Part shown: in pieces, positions 21,427 to 34,150 of the stretch | Position numbering within the stretch: the first letter of the stretch is position 1 | Layout: the number at the start of each line of letters is the position of its first letter | NCBI GenBank assembly: GCA_036897095.1 | Contig: JAYMSP010000462.1 | Coordinates: forward strand, 1 to 50,627 | DNA length: 50,627 nucleotides | Origin: Plantago elongata | Lineage: Eukaryota; Streptophyta; Magnoliopsida; Lamiales; Plantaginaceae | Reading direction: 5' to 3' | Notes under the pieces: model-generated | Database searches by the model: none | Seen by the model: the letters and a program-made list of their open reading frames with translations, nothing else | What the model was told of the DNA's origin: nothing | Translations under genes and position numbers: made by a program

Positions 21427-21719
21427 TTTGTAATATTTTGGTTGTAATTTTTTTGAATGTCTTTCTAGTAGTGGTTGTTACATGGTTTCAAAAAAAAAAT
21501 TCTAAGTTGCATACAATACAATGTGAACGTTTTTTTACACATTCCAAATGATCGACTGAAATGTTATAAACATCAAGTTCTGTTCTTGATTTTCTTTTCC
21601 CACAAATTAAACATGCTCAAAGCTAGTCAAAGCACTAATAGTTTTTAGTCAGATTTAATCACAAATGCAACAGTGTTCTGTTAGCTATTAGATTCCATGA
21701 CTGAAACTGAAACAACGTT

Positions 21720-22071
21720 TGTTGAATATTCCACATTAGTTGAGAAAATCCTGTACAGATATAGACATCTATCTCCTACAAGGTCTTTTAAGGGATAGAT
21801 CAGACTATTGCCACGTGTTGAGTTTGGGTCTACCGACTCACACGAGGACCTGTTAAATATTCCACATCACTTGAGAGCCTTTTAAGGGATTCCAACACTT
21901 GTAAATAGGCGAAAATGTGATGCAGTTTGTGAATTTGATCTGAGTTATTCCTGTGAATTCGATCTGAGTTATTCCTGTGAACTCAATCTGTGGTAATCCT
22001 GTGAATGCTGTCTGTGTGTTGACATTTACTGTACTAGTATTGCTTTAAGTCTTGGTTTTATGTTCACAACA
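21720..22071. mobile_element. Candidate solo LTR (TGTTG...CAACA)
   Basis: The segment begins TGTTGAATATTCCACAT and ends TTCACAACA, so the ends form the short TG...CA inverted repeat of LTRs. Inside are a second 'GTTAAATATTCCACATCACTTGAGA' type block (shown in part: TATTCCACATCACTTGAG) and a TATA-like 'GTAAATAGG'. Near-identical 22-bp direct repeats fill 21932-22003. No 5-bp target duplication is visible (ACGTT versus ATTTA), which keeps confidence low. Confidence 0.35.
21932..22003. repeat. Short tandem repeat, about 22-bp unit
   Basis: Three to four degenerate copies of 'TGTGAATTCGATCTGAGTTA' in a row, inside the candidate LTR. Confidence 0.7.
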
Positions 22072-22245
22072 ATTTAGTACTTCAGGCATATGTGTTTAAT
22101 AGCTAATAGACTTCATATATCTCAACTGGCATTGAGCAGGCTCAGATTGAACATTCACAACTTACAGCATTATATTACATGTATGCAAAACAGGACGGTT
22201 CATAGCATTAATTAGCTTCGTGTTAATTATCTCAGGATGTTCGTT

Positions 22246-24397
22246 TCAAGGTTCTGCTAGCTGTGAGGACTTCTTTGGTTCCGCAGCAGTTTCATCAAAC
22301 ATGTTTGTATCTACACCGTTGGATGTTTTCCTGACCATCACTACAGGCAACTCATTTGCATTGTTCTCTTCATACGTTATAAGTTTGTTTGTAGCCGACA
22401 TCTCTTTGCTTTTACCCCATACCACTGAGTACAGCCCAAAGACTATGATCACCGCTCCGATCAAGCTACATGGTTTTATTCAATTTAGCGAACAGCTTAG
22501 TGTGTGTTGTTCTTGTTCCATATCAAGATGAAAAAATGGCATATTAAGTTTCAAGATTATGGCTTAAATGTAATGTACTAATGGATTGTGCATGAATGAA
22601 TGTACCTTCCAAGGTGAACTTGTTCTGCCAAAACAATAGCTCCCAAAACAGCAGTAATAATCATACTGAGAGGACTAAATGCAGTCACAAAAACAGGACC
22701 ACGAGACTTGTTCACAACGCCCTGCATAAAGTACGCAATTCCAGAACAAACAATCCCCTGCATACGTCGAGGCAATTAGTATCATTTTGTGGAATTTATA
22801 CTCATTGTAGTCAAGTTCATTAATCTGTTAGTGTACTCACAGAATAGGCTGCAGCTAGAAGCCTTGAATCGAATCCAATAGCCCACGCACTCTTCTCTCG
22901 TTCCATTACAGCAGCTACAAGTCCCCCTTCGACCAGCCCCATGAAACAAACTAAAGATGTCAAGGACAATTGCGCAGGGTACTCTTCCAACGTCTTGTTC
23001 TACAAAAACAGATGATATCACACACGTGTTAATTGCCAATCAAGAATTAACTATACCGATCCAGAAGGTATACAAACTTACATATCGAGTTCAAGATCCC
23101 TGATCTATGCGGGATACTAAATGTCTATTTTATTGAGAATGTACGCTACAGAGTTTTCATATTAACTTACTTGCAAGATAAAGAACAGAGCCCAGCCGAC
23201 GATACAGCATAGTAGCATGATCGTGCCGGTAAGCCAGTGTTGATCGGCGGTGGCAGCAGCAGCAGCTTTGTGGTGGTTGGTTGGGTGGGAGGAGAACAAA
23301 ATGTTGACAACAGGGCCTTTGTACAATGTCATGAGCATTGCACCAAACACTGTGATTGCTGTTCCAATCACCTTAGCCAAACTGTAAACCTTCTTCAGAT
23401 TGACTTTCTCCAACCTAAAGGTTCATTGCATTTCAAACAAGACTTGTGTTGGATACTTGGATTCATAGTTCAAACAAATTAAGACATAAAATCAAAATCC
23501 TGAGTTTTTCCAGAAAGAATCAAGAAATACAAGCTTACCTGAAAATCACAGCCAGTATGAAAGTGATAGCAGGAAGAACATTAACAATGGCAGAAGCAAA
23601 TGTTGCTGAAGTATACTGCATTCCCAGAAAGTACAAGTTCTGGTCCAGAACTGGCCTATACAATTCAACATTTTTACTCCAAATTAACACATGAACCATG
23701 AAAATTAGGAAAAACATCTCATTTCATAAGTATGAACTTAAATAGAATGTCTCAGCTTACCAATCATACTATACAAAGCAATAGAACATGACAGTTTTAA
23801 CTCATCATCACCTTGAAAATTCAACTGTGATTTATTAGACTTTATAGAAAATGTGGGGTTTTCATCAATAATTAAGGTGTCCTAGACTCATAATATCTCC
23901 AATACTCTTGGAAAGGTAATAGAGAAATCTCTCATTTAACATGCTTCAAGTTTATCCTATATAAATAACCAGTTCTACTCTAAGACTTACTAGTATTGAT
24001 CATGATTACCACTAGTATATGAAATATAAACACATGAGTTTGAGAAGGGCATTACTCTAAGAAAGCCAGCACCATCACTTTGAAGAATACTGATTTTGTC
24101 AAGCTAGGCCTTGTTTTCCTGCAAAAGTTAAATAAAATTATAACATGATATTTCCGTGTGACAATATATTCATATATAACGTTCTAAGAAAACAAACACA
24201 TACTTTTCAAGAAAATACGCGCATGGGGCAAAAACTACAGTAGCAACCGCGTGCCGATACACAACCAAGATCCAGTGACTGAATCCTCCCTTCAGGGAAA
24301 CAAGTGCAATGATGTACATTCCAGCATAGCCAAATTGAAGAGCCACCATAGCCAAATAAGGCTTCATTTTGTTGAAAACCTCACAAAGACTTGCCAT
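22246..24397 (-). CDS. WAT1-related / UMAMIT-type EamA transporter, 382 aa (copy 2)
   Basis: Exons on the minus strand: 24397-24204, 24118-24056, 23655-23539, 23414-23171, 22999-22841, 22757-22606 and 22465-22246 (TGA), 383 codons. Exon lengths equal those of copy 1 except exons 1, 4 and 7 (by -3, +3 and -6 bases), so the genes are tandem duplicates. It starts [18 protein letters not shown]; an in-frame codon upstream would add 18 residues, but copy 1 supports the later ATG. Two EamA repeats and about 10 helices are present. Differences from copy 1 cluster in helix 1 (GYAGMYIIAL versus FAGMSIITL), the central loop ([18 protein letters not shown]) and the C-terminal tail. Same transport family and the same uncertainty about substrate. 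Confidence 0.93.
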
Positions 24398-24488
24398 TTT
24401 CTCTCTTTGTAACTTGTAAGAGTTAATTAATCTCCTTACACTTGAACACAATTAGTTAATGATGCTCAAGAATGTGATTGTAAGTGGG

Positions 24489-24496
24489 CTTTTATA
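24489..24496 (-). promoter_or_regulatory. TATA box of transporter copy 2
   Basis: TATAAAAG on the minus strand, 92 bases from the ATG, as in copy 1. Confidence 0.7.
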
Positions 24497-24499
24497 CAC

Positions 24500-27400
24500 A
24501 CAAAAAGCAAGTTTTAAAGAACAAAATTCAATTTAATTTTACTACTAGTAGTTTGAGTGTAACAGTTGTGCATGTGCATGGTGGAATACTTAAGAAGCTT
24601 TATATTCCCCTAGATTCCATCAGCCTAAAATACCACCTACTGCTCTAGCAACTAAGTGATGCAACATTTGATACTATTAATTATATCATTAGATACTATT
24701 AAAACAAATCTTTGCTTAAAAAAGTTAATAATTCTTTTTATGGATTTCCAAGTAAGAAACCGTATGGAATTATAAAATGTTGAATTATTAGAAGATGTAG
24801 GTCAGAATAATTTGACCAACTAATGTGATTAAGGTTAAGTGCAATGTGATTGAGTTGTAGGGATCATTGCTTCTTTTGTGTGGAGGGTGAGTGGACGCTT
24901 TTTTATAAATGGCGCTACATATTTAATCCGGGTATGTTACGGGGCATGATTTTTAAAGTTGCTTCTTCATGGCACTCTTTCTTTTCTGCGAGATGACACT
25001 TGTTATTCGATACGTAATTGGATCTTGTGTTTAGAACTTTAGAGATCAAATGGCGGGTACAAACCCCGGTCGCTTGATAATTTCGACTTGTCAAAAAGAA
25101 AGTGTGCACCTCTATCTTTTAATCGATTGCATTTCTTAGCTAGATACTTCGCGGGATAACCTATAATCAAGTATTAAGCATTTAGTCATCACTAAGAGGC
25201 TCAATTGTATATATTTGTGTTATTAGGACTTGCTTGTGGCAAAAAATAGAATCAACACACATACACAAAAGTTGCTCCAACTGGCTAGGGATACATGTAA
25301 TTGGCTTCAATTAAGTCACTATTAAATGACTCAATTGGAAATGTTACTCTTTTTCAATTTTGTTATCTTTTTTTTTCTTTTTCATATATAAATGGTTGAT
25401 CAAGAGAAAAAATATTCACTTTTGCTTTGGAAAAGCTTGCTTTTTGTTGCGTGGAAGTATTCTTCTAGGCTTCTAGCATCATTCATCACATCTTCGACAT
25501 GATGTCGATGGGCTACACCTTCGTGAAGAACCCTCACCTTCGACCCTTACATCCCTTGATTCGATAAATTCAAAAATATATAGCGGAATTATCCTAATAT
25601 TCACATGTCTTACCAAGAAATAGGGAAAAAGTATTCCTCCAGGCTATAGGTTAAAATTGAAGATTTTAGGGCATGTGAAGAAATGCATCTGATCACATTT
25701 AGAAAGTATATTTGATGCATCTTAAATTATGATGTGCTAAAATTATTTCCAAACCATCTTTACATTGATTTTGACGTAGGAAAGTGTGGTATCGATTGCT
25801 AAAGATTCGTATGGAAAACCACTATATATTTTGTCGATAAGACTATTTCCAGGTGTAAATATTCATTTCTAAAATGAAGAGATGTACAAATGGTAGTAAA
25901 AAATTGTAAATTAATGTGTACTTAAATTTTAATGCTAATTAGATTTTGGACTATAATTATTACTTTTAATGATAAAACTCACCAAAAACAAAGCCACTCA
26001 TATCAAATTTACCTAAAGAGCACTACCAGTTTTGAACATGTTGCATGTAAGTGTGCGTGCCAAATTAATTTCGAAAGTTATTGATGCAATATCGAACAAG
26101 TTGCAACAATAATTCAGGAGAACTTAGTGACAAAACAAAATGAAAATCAAATAAAATTTGATCTTAATATTCCAACCTAGCTGAGGTTTATTGGAATCCC
26201 ACCTCACCAATTAATTGGGAATAAACATTGTCATCTATGCCCCAGTATCGAGTTCGGGTAGAATTCAACTACCATACTTACACATATTCTTGAACGAGCT
26301 CAGTTAAGTATCTTAATCGTATCTAAGACTAAAAAAAACAAGATATTAAATGGATTTGGTTCGAACAACACTCATTTAAAAGTATAGTTCAGCCGTGATC
26401 GGAAACAATATTCGGGTTTTTAGATTCCTTTATTAATTTGTTTGTGAATGCTTCTAATTTTGGATAACAATGTTGACGTAGAGAGTAATTTGTGGAATCC
26501 ATTAGCTATAAAGCTAGGTTGAGCATATATGTATATCTGAAAACTTTTGTTGATTCATCAGTGTAGTGCCTTAAAACCAAGCACACTAATAATTTAGTGG
26601 GATTCGAATATATATGTTCATCAGGTGATAGTGAACCAATGGATACTGATTAGGACACAATTTTATCCATTTCAGCTGTTCATGTCTCTCTTAATTCCAT
26701 GTCCCGAATCATTCTGGTAAATGGACAAAACAAAACTGTGAATTTCAATTCTACTAATGTAAATTAGATGTAATCCTGTCTCCGGTTTTGTTGACGGTGC
26801 CAAATTCGCATTTTAAGATATGATAAAAAGTTTTGATATACGATCACTCTAATAAAATAATACGAGTATCATTATTTATAAGATTACTCCATAACAAATA
26901 CATTTAGCTTCGTAGTGTGTGGTACACACATTTCATATAGAGAGATGAAACTTTACACCACTAAAACTCTCGGATAAGTTTGTCCATGTAGCTTATTAAT
27001 ATTTTTGTTTTAAAATATAATAAATTTTTCTATAATTATTTATATATTACTAGCAACTAATAAATTTACTTAACACCTTCATAAAATTCAACTAGTTTAT
27101 CATCTAGGCATCTTAAAGATCAATTAGCTGGTAAAGTAGCTTTTAACAAGCAAGTAAGATAATATGGGCTTTAGTATAAGTGATCATTATTAAACTCTTG
27201 AATTTGGGTCCTGTTTTGCTCATGATGTTGTGCTTACTAGGACTACAAAATACCTGATTGTTTGTGGCTGGAAATGATGGCAGATTGATGGTAAACCAGG
27301 AGCTAATCATAACCAACAGTGATTCATCACTAAAGAGCCTACAGTGTTCATACAATCTATGGATCATAAACTTAGTAGTAAGATAACAGTCAATGTTTGC

Positions 27401-27780
27401 CACATAAATGTCTAAAAAGTATGATAGCAACACCAAAATGTGATACTTAAAGATTCACATAGAAGAAAAAAATGCAAGAAGCAACTGCACCTACCTAGAC
27501 AAATTGCCAAACAATCAAATGATGCTCAAACTGAGAAAACAAAATACTTCAGGGAATGAGAATTGCCTTTCAAAATGAAGGTTGTATACAATCTCAGTGC
27601 CTTACATGTAGAAATCCGAAAAAAAGTCCGCCTTGCAACTACTTTTCCCTACTCAGATCTGATAACTCAAAACAGACAGGGGGAAGCCCTGTGCTGCAGG
27701 AGGGAAAGAAAGCATGTGTATTTTTGACAGTATGTAGTCTAACTAGTTTCTGTAGAGAAGAAAAGATAACTAAGTTACAA
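24500..27780. other. Intergenic region without a supported gene
   Basis: It contains the upstream part of the transporter duplication (about 25446-25850) and a box-B-like word (GGTACAAACCCCGG near 25056) with no further tRNA or SINE structure. The remainder is AT-rich, and its short frames show no motif. Confidence 0.5.
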
Positions 27781-27783
27781 GAT

Positions 27784-29601
27784 CTAGATAAGTTTTTTCT
27801 TCGCAAAGTAACGTCTCAAATACCATACTTGGAGAAGTGAAACCACAATGCAGACTCCAAGAGCCATTGCACTATACCAAGCCACTCTAGTGTTGGTTTT
27901 CTCACTAACTACCCTCATGTCTGATTCCCTGCAAGAAATGAATAGAAAGATATCATATACTTTGGTTTGTATATTTACTCAAATAGAGAAGCTGGAACTT
28001 AACATTTCCCCAAGATGCATATATTTCACGCTCAACTGGTGAAAATGAGATATTGAAGAACTGGAATTAAAAAAAAAAAAAAGGATCCTGCCAATTAGAA
28101 GATACCTCATGCAATGTGCAGCAGAACAAACACTAAAATGTCACATCTCTTGATTGATCGCTGTGCTAAATTAATAAGAAAAGTGCAGGCAGGACTATTC
28201 TACATATCAAATTTCTTAAACCTTGACAGAAATTAGTTGCCAATTGAGTTTCTACTTCCTCTATAACCTGGCCATGTTTATTATTGATGCAGAAAACTAT
28301 AGGTGCTTGTATTATATTTTTCTATAAGCTCATGCTACGTGTGCCCCCAAAAAAATCCTGCTATATCTTCTGTTTTCAAAGCTGTCAGCTTACAAATTAG
28401 AGTTGACATGACTTGGTAAAGCTTCATACTCAAATATGACATATCAACCACTGTAAGAAGGTATATAACAGGTCTTTTAGAGTACAAGCAAACAAAATCA
28501 GTCTTTTGTAACATCAAAATGAGAATGTTAGTAAGGCATAAAATGGGGAGGCAATGAAGAAATGATAAGATCAGCAGTGGACTTTACCTATTTATAAGAT
28601 TAATCAGATTATCATGGATTGCCTGTACATGACTTTCAAGCTTCGTCAGCTCAAGTTCAAGACCCTAGAATCACAAGTCAGAATGATGAGAATATGATCA
28701 TTATCAAAATACTATACATCATTTAAAGACTTATATGCAAAGATAGTGACATACTTCTATTTTTTCTTTCCTTGCAACTGAATCCCAATCTTTTGCAGCA
28801 ATACCGGTTTTCCAGTCTATGCCAATAGTTACGGTTCTGCCCTTTGGATCAGCATCAGCTGTAAAGCATGCCAAGTAGTTACCAGCCTCTGTGGTCGTGA
28901 AGGCAAACTGACCGTGTGAGACTTTCTCCTTGTGATGAAGCTCGTTTCCATATGGCGAAGTAACCTACAAAGAACCAGCATATCTTAAGCTTCACAAACT
29001 TTAGCACGACACACATATGGCAAAAAAGTACAATTTTTTTAAACAACAAATAACTCGATATCATTCACATATATAAAGCTCTGATCTAATATTGACTATC
29101 AAATCCATGGCATATAGATCCACCCCCTCAAGCGTCATAGCTGAATGCAGCCAATAACCATGCTGCTATATGATTATCCCGCTTGCCATTCCATTCTAGT
29201 TGTTGCATAGCAAGCAGGGGACATTCAGTGTAATTACTCAACAATTCACTACAATAATTCACAAAACCCACAATCCAAATCCAACTGATAAACACACATC
29301 CAATCAAAAAAATAAAATAAAAAACCGATCTTTCTATTTCTTGAAAACCAAAACAAAAAACAAAAAATCTGAGAGAGGTATAATAAACCTTGATAGTAAC
29401 CGATGGGTGTATAATCGTAGCATTCTCATCATAACTCTCCCCGAAAAATGAATAATAATCCGCCAAAACGACGACGTTATTATGCAAATCCTCCGAAACA
29501 CACTTCATTCCGCTGCTCGGCAGCTCCAGCCAAATCCCACGCGCCGCCGGTACCACCACCGCCAAAATCGCCGCCATCACGATCCACAGATTCCTCGCCA
29601 T
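27784..29601 (-). CDS. p24-delta family cargo receptor (transmembrane emp24 domain protein), 214 aa
   Basis: Exons on the minus strand: 29601-29389, 28964-28755, 28664-28588 and 27928-27784 (TAG), 215 codons. A signal peptide ([22 protein letters not shown]) is followed by a GOLD domain, with KCVSEDL near its start, a paired Cys in NYLACFTAD and [15 protein letters not shown]. Next come a coiled coil ([20 protein letters not shown]), one membrane helix (about 184-204) and a cytosolic tail [10 protein letters not shown]. The tail combines an aromatic motif (YF) with a C-terminal dilysine KKLI, the COPI-binding retrieval signal of p24-delta proteins. The family cycles between ER and Golgi and helps package GPI-anchored proteins and the HDEL receptor. 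Length and exon count are typical. Identification is firm; the subclass number is not. Confidence 0.95.
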
Positions 29602-29639
29602 GGCTACGAAAGTGGATGAGGAGTATTTTGACTTTGTGA

Positions 29640-30723
29640 AGAAAATTAAGATTTTTTTATTTATCGGGATTAGTGTGTTTTGGGATTTTGTAAAGAAGAA
29701 TTTGATTTAAGAGTGATTTTACACGCGCTATTTATTTGATTTGGAAATTGTGGCGCGTGAGATGTGCGAGTGGAGGTATGGTAGTTGACGTTATGTGACA
29801 CGTATCGGAGAATCTTTCAGTTCAGTTTGGGGCCAATGAGTGTCGGACACGTTGGTGGGTCGTTGTCCACATAGGACAAAATGGGTGGCTGTTTATGCAA
29901 GCTCACGCGCTGTTGTTTGGTAAAGTTCATTGAAGTCCACTTTGAAATTATATTTTTGATCATGGTCTATTCGGAATTAAATTCCGGTGAAAATTGAACA
30001 AATATTTTTAAGAATAATTTATAATTTAGTCGAAAACATTATTAATTTTTACTAACAACTGACTTTAAAAAATCAGACTTTTATATATGAAATATTAATA
30101 ATAATATTAGCTATTTTTAAAATTCAAACCTCCATTGAAGTCTTTGATCTATAGCAAATTCTCTCTTCTTCATACTCGTGTCCTCTTAGTCAACTATACC
30201 ATCACATTCAAGTTATTTGATTCCCATTTTATATTTTATTCATGCATGTGTTACTTTGTAGTTGAGGAAAATAAAAACCCATTTAATTTGAATATGCAAT
30301 AAAATACTCATGAAACAATTTAAATACCTAAATCATGAGAAATTTTCAGAATAATTCATAAACACAATAGTCAAAGTGCACCTTGACGAATCACGAGCCA
30401 CCGTCTCGTCCGAATAAGAAACCCTTCAACATATCATACATGATGAAAGTTTTGTGCGACTACTTGGCAAAATGGGAGATGAAGTGGAAGGGTCACACCT
30501 TCAAAAGAAATCTCCCATATTCATTCCCAATATTCATTTAAATATTTAGAAAACACTATCATGTTAATTCGTAATTGTTTACGATATATTCGAATGACGT
30601 ATCATGTAATTATTTATTTCCGGTTAGGAAAATGAAAACACTTAACATGATTGGATTCAGTACGAATAAAAACACGAGACTATCACTCACCACTCTTTCC
30701 AACATTCAGATCCGACTCCAATC
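29640..30723. other. Divergent intergenic region between the p24 and aminoacylase genes
   Basis: About 1.1 kb shared by two genes transcribed away from each other. No clear TATA box was found for either gene and no repeat was recognised. Confidence 0.5.
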
Positions 30724-32938
30724 ATGCTGCCACTCCGCCACCACCACACACCGCCCATCTCCGCCTTATCCCTCCTCTTCATCCTCCTCCTCCTGTCCAC
30801 CACAACCCACTCCTCCCCAATTTCCCGGTTCCGCAACTACCTCCGGATAAACACCGCCCACCCAACTCCAAACTACACTGCCGCAATCAGCTACCTGTCC
30901 AACTTCGCCTCCACAATCCCTACTCTCCAAATCAAAACCATCCAACTCACCACACCGGACAAACCCCTACTCCTCATCACTCTCCCTGGATCAGACCCTT
31001 CTCTCCCATCAATTCTCTTCAATTCCCACCTCGATTCTGTTCCAGCTGAGCCCGACAAGTGGCTCCGTGATCCTTTCTCTGCCCATTTGTCCGACGACGG
31101 TAGAATCTACGCTCGAGGTGCTCAGGATGATAAGTGCATAGGTATAAAAATCTAATCTTGATTATGTTCTGGTACTGAATTTTGGTGGTTCTTGTGTTTG
31201 TTGTGCTTAGAAGCTGTTAAAAATTCTATCTTGATTATATTCCGTTGCAAAATGTTATTTTTTCTTATGTGCCTAGCTCTGTTTAGCAAAGCGGATAATT
31301 GGTAATATGATTGTAGTTGATTTTACTGAAAGTCACTGATTTATCTTCTAGGCTATTTGCGATTATAATTTTTTTTTCGTTTAATGAGTAACAGGCAGAA
31401 TTAGTTTGCTAATGTAAAAAGAGATGATAAGTGAACTCAATTTAGGTAACTGGTTTTGCTCAAAATATCCGAAGCGTTTAGTATAACTTATAAGGTATAT
31501 TTGTTTGCTAAAAGCCTAAAAGTGGAATATAGTAACTACTCCATAACTTAAGTGTTTCAGTAACTAGTTGGCAGTGTCAGATAAGTGAGTTCAGCTTATA
31601 AGCTTAGCTGATAAGGACGCTATACATCCAGGGCTTATAGCTATTGAAGAGTTGGGAAGTCCAGACCTTGAATGTGTCTGTAAATTTTCATTTTTGGATG
31701 TCAGTCTAGGTTTGCTATGGCTAACTGCTGCTGCACAGATAAATGCATTCAACTTTTGATTATGTTTCGTAAATTTCTTATTTGCTAGGTATGCAATACT
31801 TAGAAGCCATTAGAAAGCTAAAAGAATCCAACCTTGATTATATTCCATTAAGGAATGTTCATATTTCTTATGTACCTGAGGAGGAGGTTGGTGGGTTTGA
31901 TGGGATGGCGAAGTTTGTCGAGAATGATGAGTTTAAGCGGTTAAATATTGGGTTTGTAATGGATGAAGGGCAAGCCTCTGTTACGGATGAGTTTAGGGTG
32001 TTTTATGCTGATAGGCAGCCATGGCATTTGGTTATTAGGGCAAGAGGAGAGCCGGGGCATGGGGCAAGGATGTTTGAGAATACTGCTGTGGAGAATATGA
32101 TGAAGAGCGTGGAGGTTATTATGAAGTTTAGGGAGAATCAGTTTGATATGGTTAGGGCTGGTTTGGCTATGAATTCAGAGGTTATTTCAGCAAATCCTGT
32201 GTTCTTTAAAGCTGGGACCCCGACCCCTCATGTGCGTGCTGGTTGCTTGTTTTTATATTATACTCGCTGTGTATCAAGTGTTTCAGAAGTTTAAAATTGC
32301 ATTGGTTAATGGATTTGAGTGATCAGGGATTTGTGATGAATTTGCAACCGTCTGAGGTAGAAGCTGGATTCGATGTTCGATTGCCACCAATGGTGGATCC
32401 CGATCTCATGCGGAGGAGGATTGCAGAAGAATGGGCACCTTCATGGAGAAACATGTCGTATGAGGTGAATTTTGTCTTCCATTGAGCAATACAATACCAA
32501 TGTTCAGTTGTCTGATCATCATCATCCTGTTATGTCAGGTCACTGAGAAAGGTCCTCTGAGGGACAACATGGGACGCCCTATGATGACGGCTACTAATAG
32601 TTCTAATCCATGGTGGTCTGTATTTGAAAATGCTATTGCAGAAGCTGGTGGAAAACTTGCCAAGCCAGAAATTTTGGCTTCAACTACTGATGCTCGATTC
32701 ATGAGAAAGCTGGGAATCCCCACTATTGGTTTTTCTCCGATGAAGAATACTCCCATATTGCTACATGATCACAATGAGGTGACTTTGTGTTCCCCATTTA
32801 TAATTTCTGCATTAGCACATATTTCTACTACTAAGATAAGAATTGTCTTCTTAACAGTTTCTGAAGGATAGTGTCTATTTGGAGGGAATCAATGTTTACA
32901 TGCATATAATCAGATCGTTCAGTTCCTTTGTATGCTAA
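30724..32938 (+). CDS. ACY1: Aminoacylase-1 (M20 family N-acyl-L-amino-acid amidohydrolase), 439 aa
   Basis: Exons 30724-31141, 31789-32231, 32327-32464, 32539-32778 and 32858-32938 (TAA) give 440 codons. A hydrophobic N-terminus (about residues 10-30) followed by HSSPIS looks like a signal peptide, so the enzyme probably enters the secretory pathway. M20 catalytic features are complete: FNSHLDSVP with zinc ligand His102 and Asp104, RGAQDDK with bridging Asp135, and YVPEEEVGG with the general-base Glu171 and ligand Glu172. RGEPGHGARM supplies the dimer-interface His, and LLHDHNE near the C-terminus gives the last His ligand. The enzyme hydrolyses N-acetylated amino acids to acetate and free amino acid. 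Exon 2 uses a GTGCGT donor. The end, after FLKDSVYLEGINVY, matches the family's usual terminus. Confidence 0.93.
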
Positions 32939-34150
32939 AAATGATCACTAGGCCCTCGAACTCTGTATATCTATGAGCGTCATTGTAATGTAGATAATGG
33001 AACACCATGGCATCGAAGTGACAAAGTGTTATATAGACAGTGGTCATATCACAAGGAAGCGGCGGAGGCACTTAACAAGTTATTGGCTTATGAAGTTACA
33101 TTTTGTTCCCTGCATTCCCGTTCTCAGTCCCAGTGTGCTTCTAGGACTGGTGCTGAATCTTGGTGGATCTTCACATCTACATAAGTGAACCTGTTTTGAA
33201 GCTCTGAAGTTCAGATCTTCTTGAAATTTTAATGTTTTCTATGAAGCAGACTATCATATACTAATACATTATTGTATGATCCATACCATGTAAAGTAGTG
33301 TGTTTGTCACTGTCCTCTTCTATTATAATTAAATTGAAGGACATGGTATTTCCCTCATGGTTCGTAAGATCAGATATGGAGTTCATTTTTATCACTGTGA
33401 TGGCTCAAACTCAAACCGAACGGATACAACCGTTTGCTATTCAGACCAACCAACCGGACTAGGCCGGTTATATCATTGGACTTGACCAAGCACGATATGT
33501 TTCTGGCCAAAAACAATAATAATCTCTTCAAGACCGTGTCAGAACTGAACCTGGCTCCTGGCGGGCGCGTATGGTCGAGCAAGGATCATCTAGCTCCTCC
33601 CCCTTCCAAAAGCATGAGTGACCTAAGTACCATCAGTTTAGCTCAATCCAATAGGTAATAAGTTGCTATTTCTTACTCAATTTTAGCAACATGAGACTTT
33701 CTATATTTCAACTCTTGACATTTCATATTCAAACTTCAATAACTCTTTCAACTTTCAATGAATTTTAGTTATTCATTCTCGAATAACAAGTGTCTTCTAC
33801 TATCATAGTAAATTATTCACGATAAATGAAACTTCATTTTAAAAATGTACGGTTCATTGAATTCTTACAATTAGCACCACCAAATCTATATGTCCGGAAA
33901 ATCATTGAACGCTTTGGATGACTAGATTATTTGTCCCTGGATCCTGAACCTTGCAGCGAGTATTAACTAAATATACAACACATGCATTGATAAAATTAAC
34001 CTGGAGCAGATTATAAACTAGCCAAAAGATTTACTCTTGTGTAAATCTGGCTTATTCACTTCTTATAGAGCAGTTACAAATAGTAATAATTATATAATCT
34101 TAAACAATAATTAGTCATACATCTTGTGATTAAACCGGACGCTTAATTAT
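32939..34150. other. Intergenic region between convergent genes
   Basis: The first about 300 bases are the likely 3' UTR of the aminoacylase gene. A GC-richer patch at 33400-33660 is open on both strands but its plus-strand frame starts at TTG, not ATG, and has no known motif. The rest is AT-rich with nothing recognisable. Confidence 0.5.

Noticed and set aside
24398-24451. An 18-residue N-terminal extension of transporter copy 2
   Set aside because: The extension has no counterpart in copy 1, and the later ATG aligns the two proteins from residue 1.
25040-25075. tRNA-like sequence (GGTACAAACCCCGG)
   Set aside because: Only a B-box-like word; no cloverleaf could be built around it.
29200-29639. 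Plus-strand frames over the first exon of the p24 gene
   Set aside because: Shadows of the minus-strand exon and its first intron.
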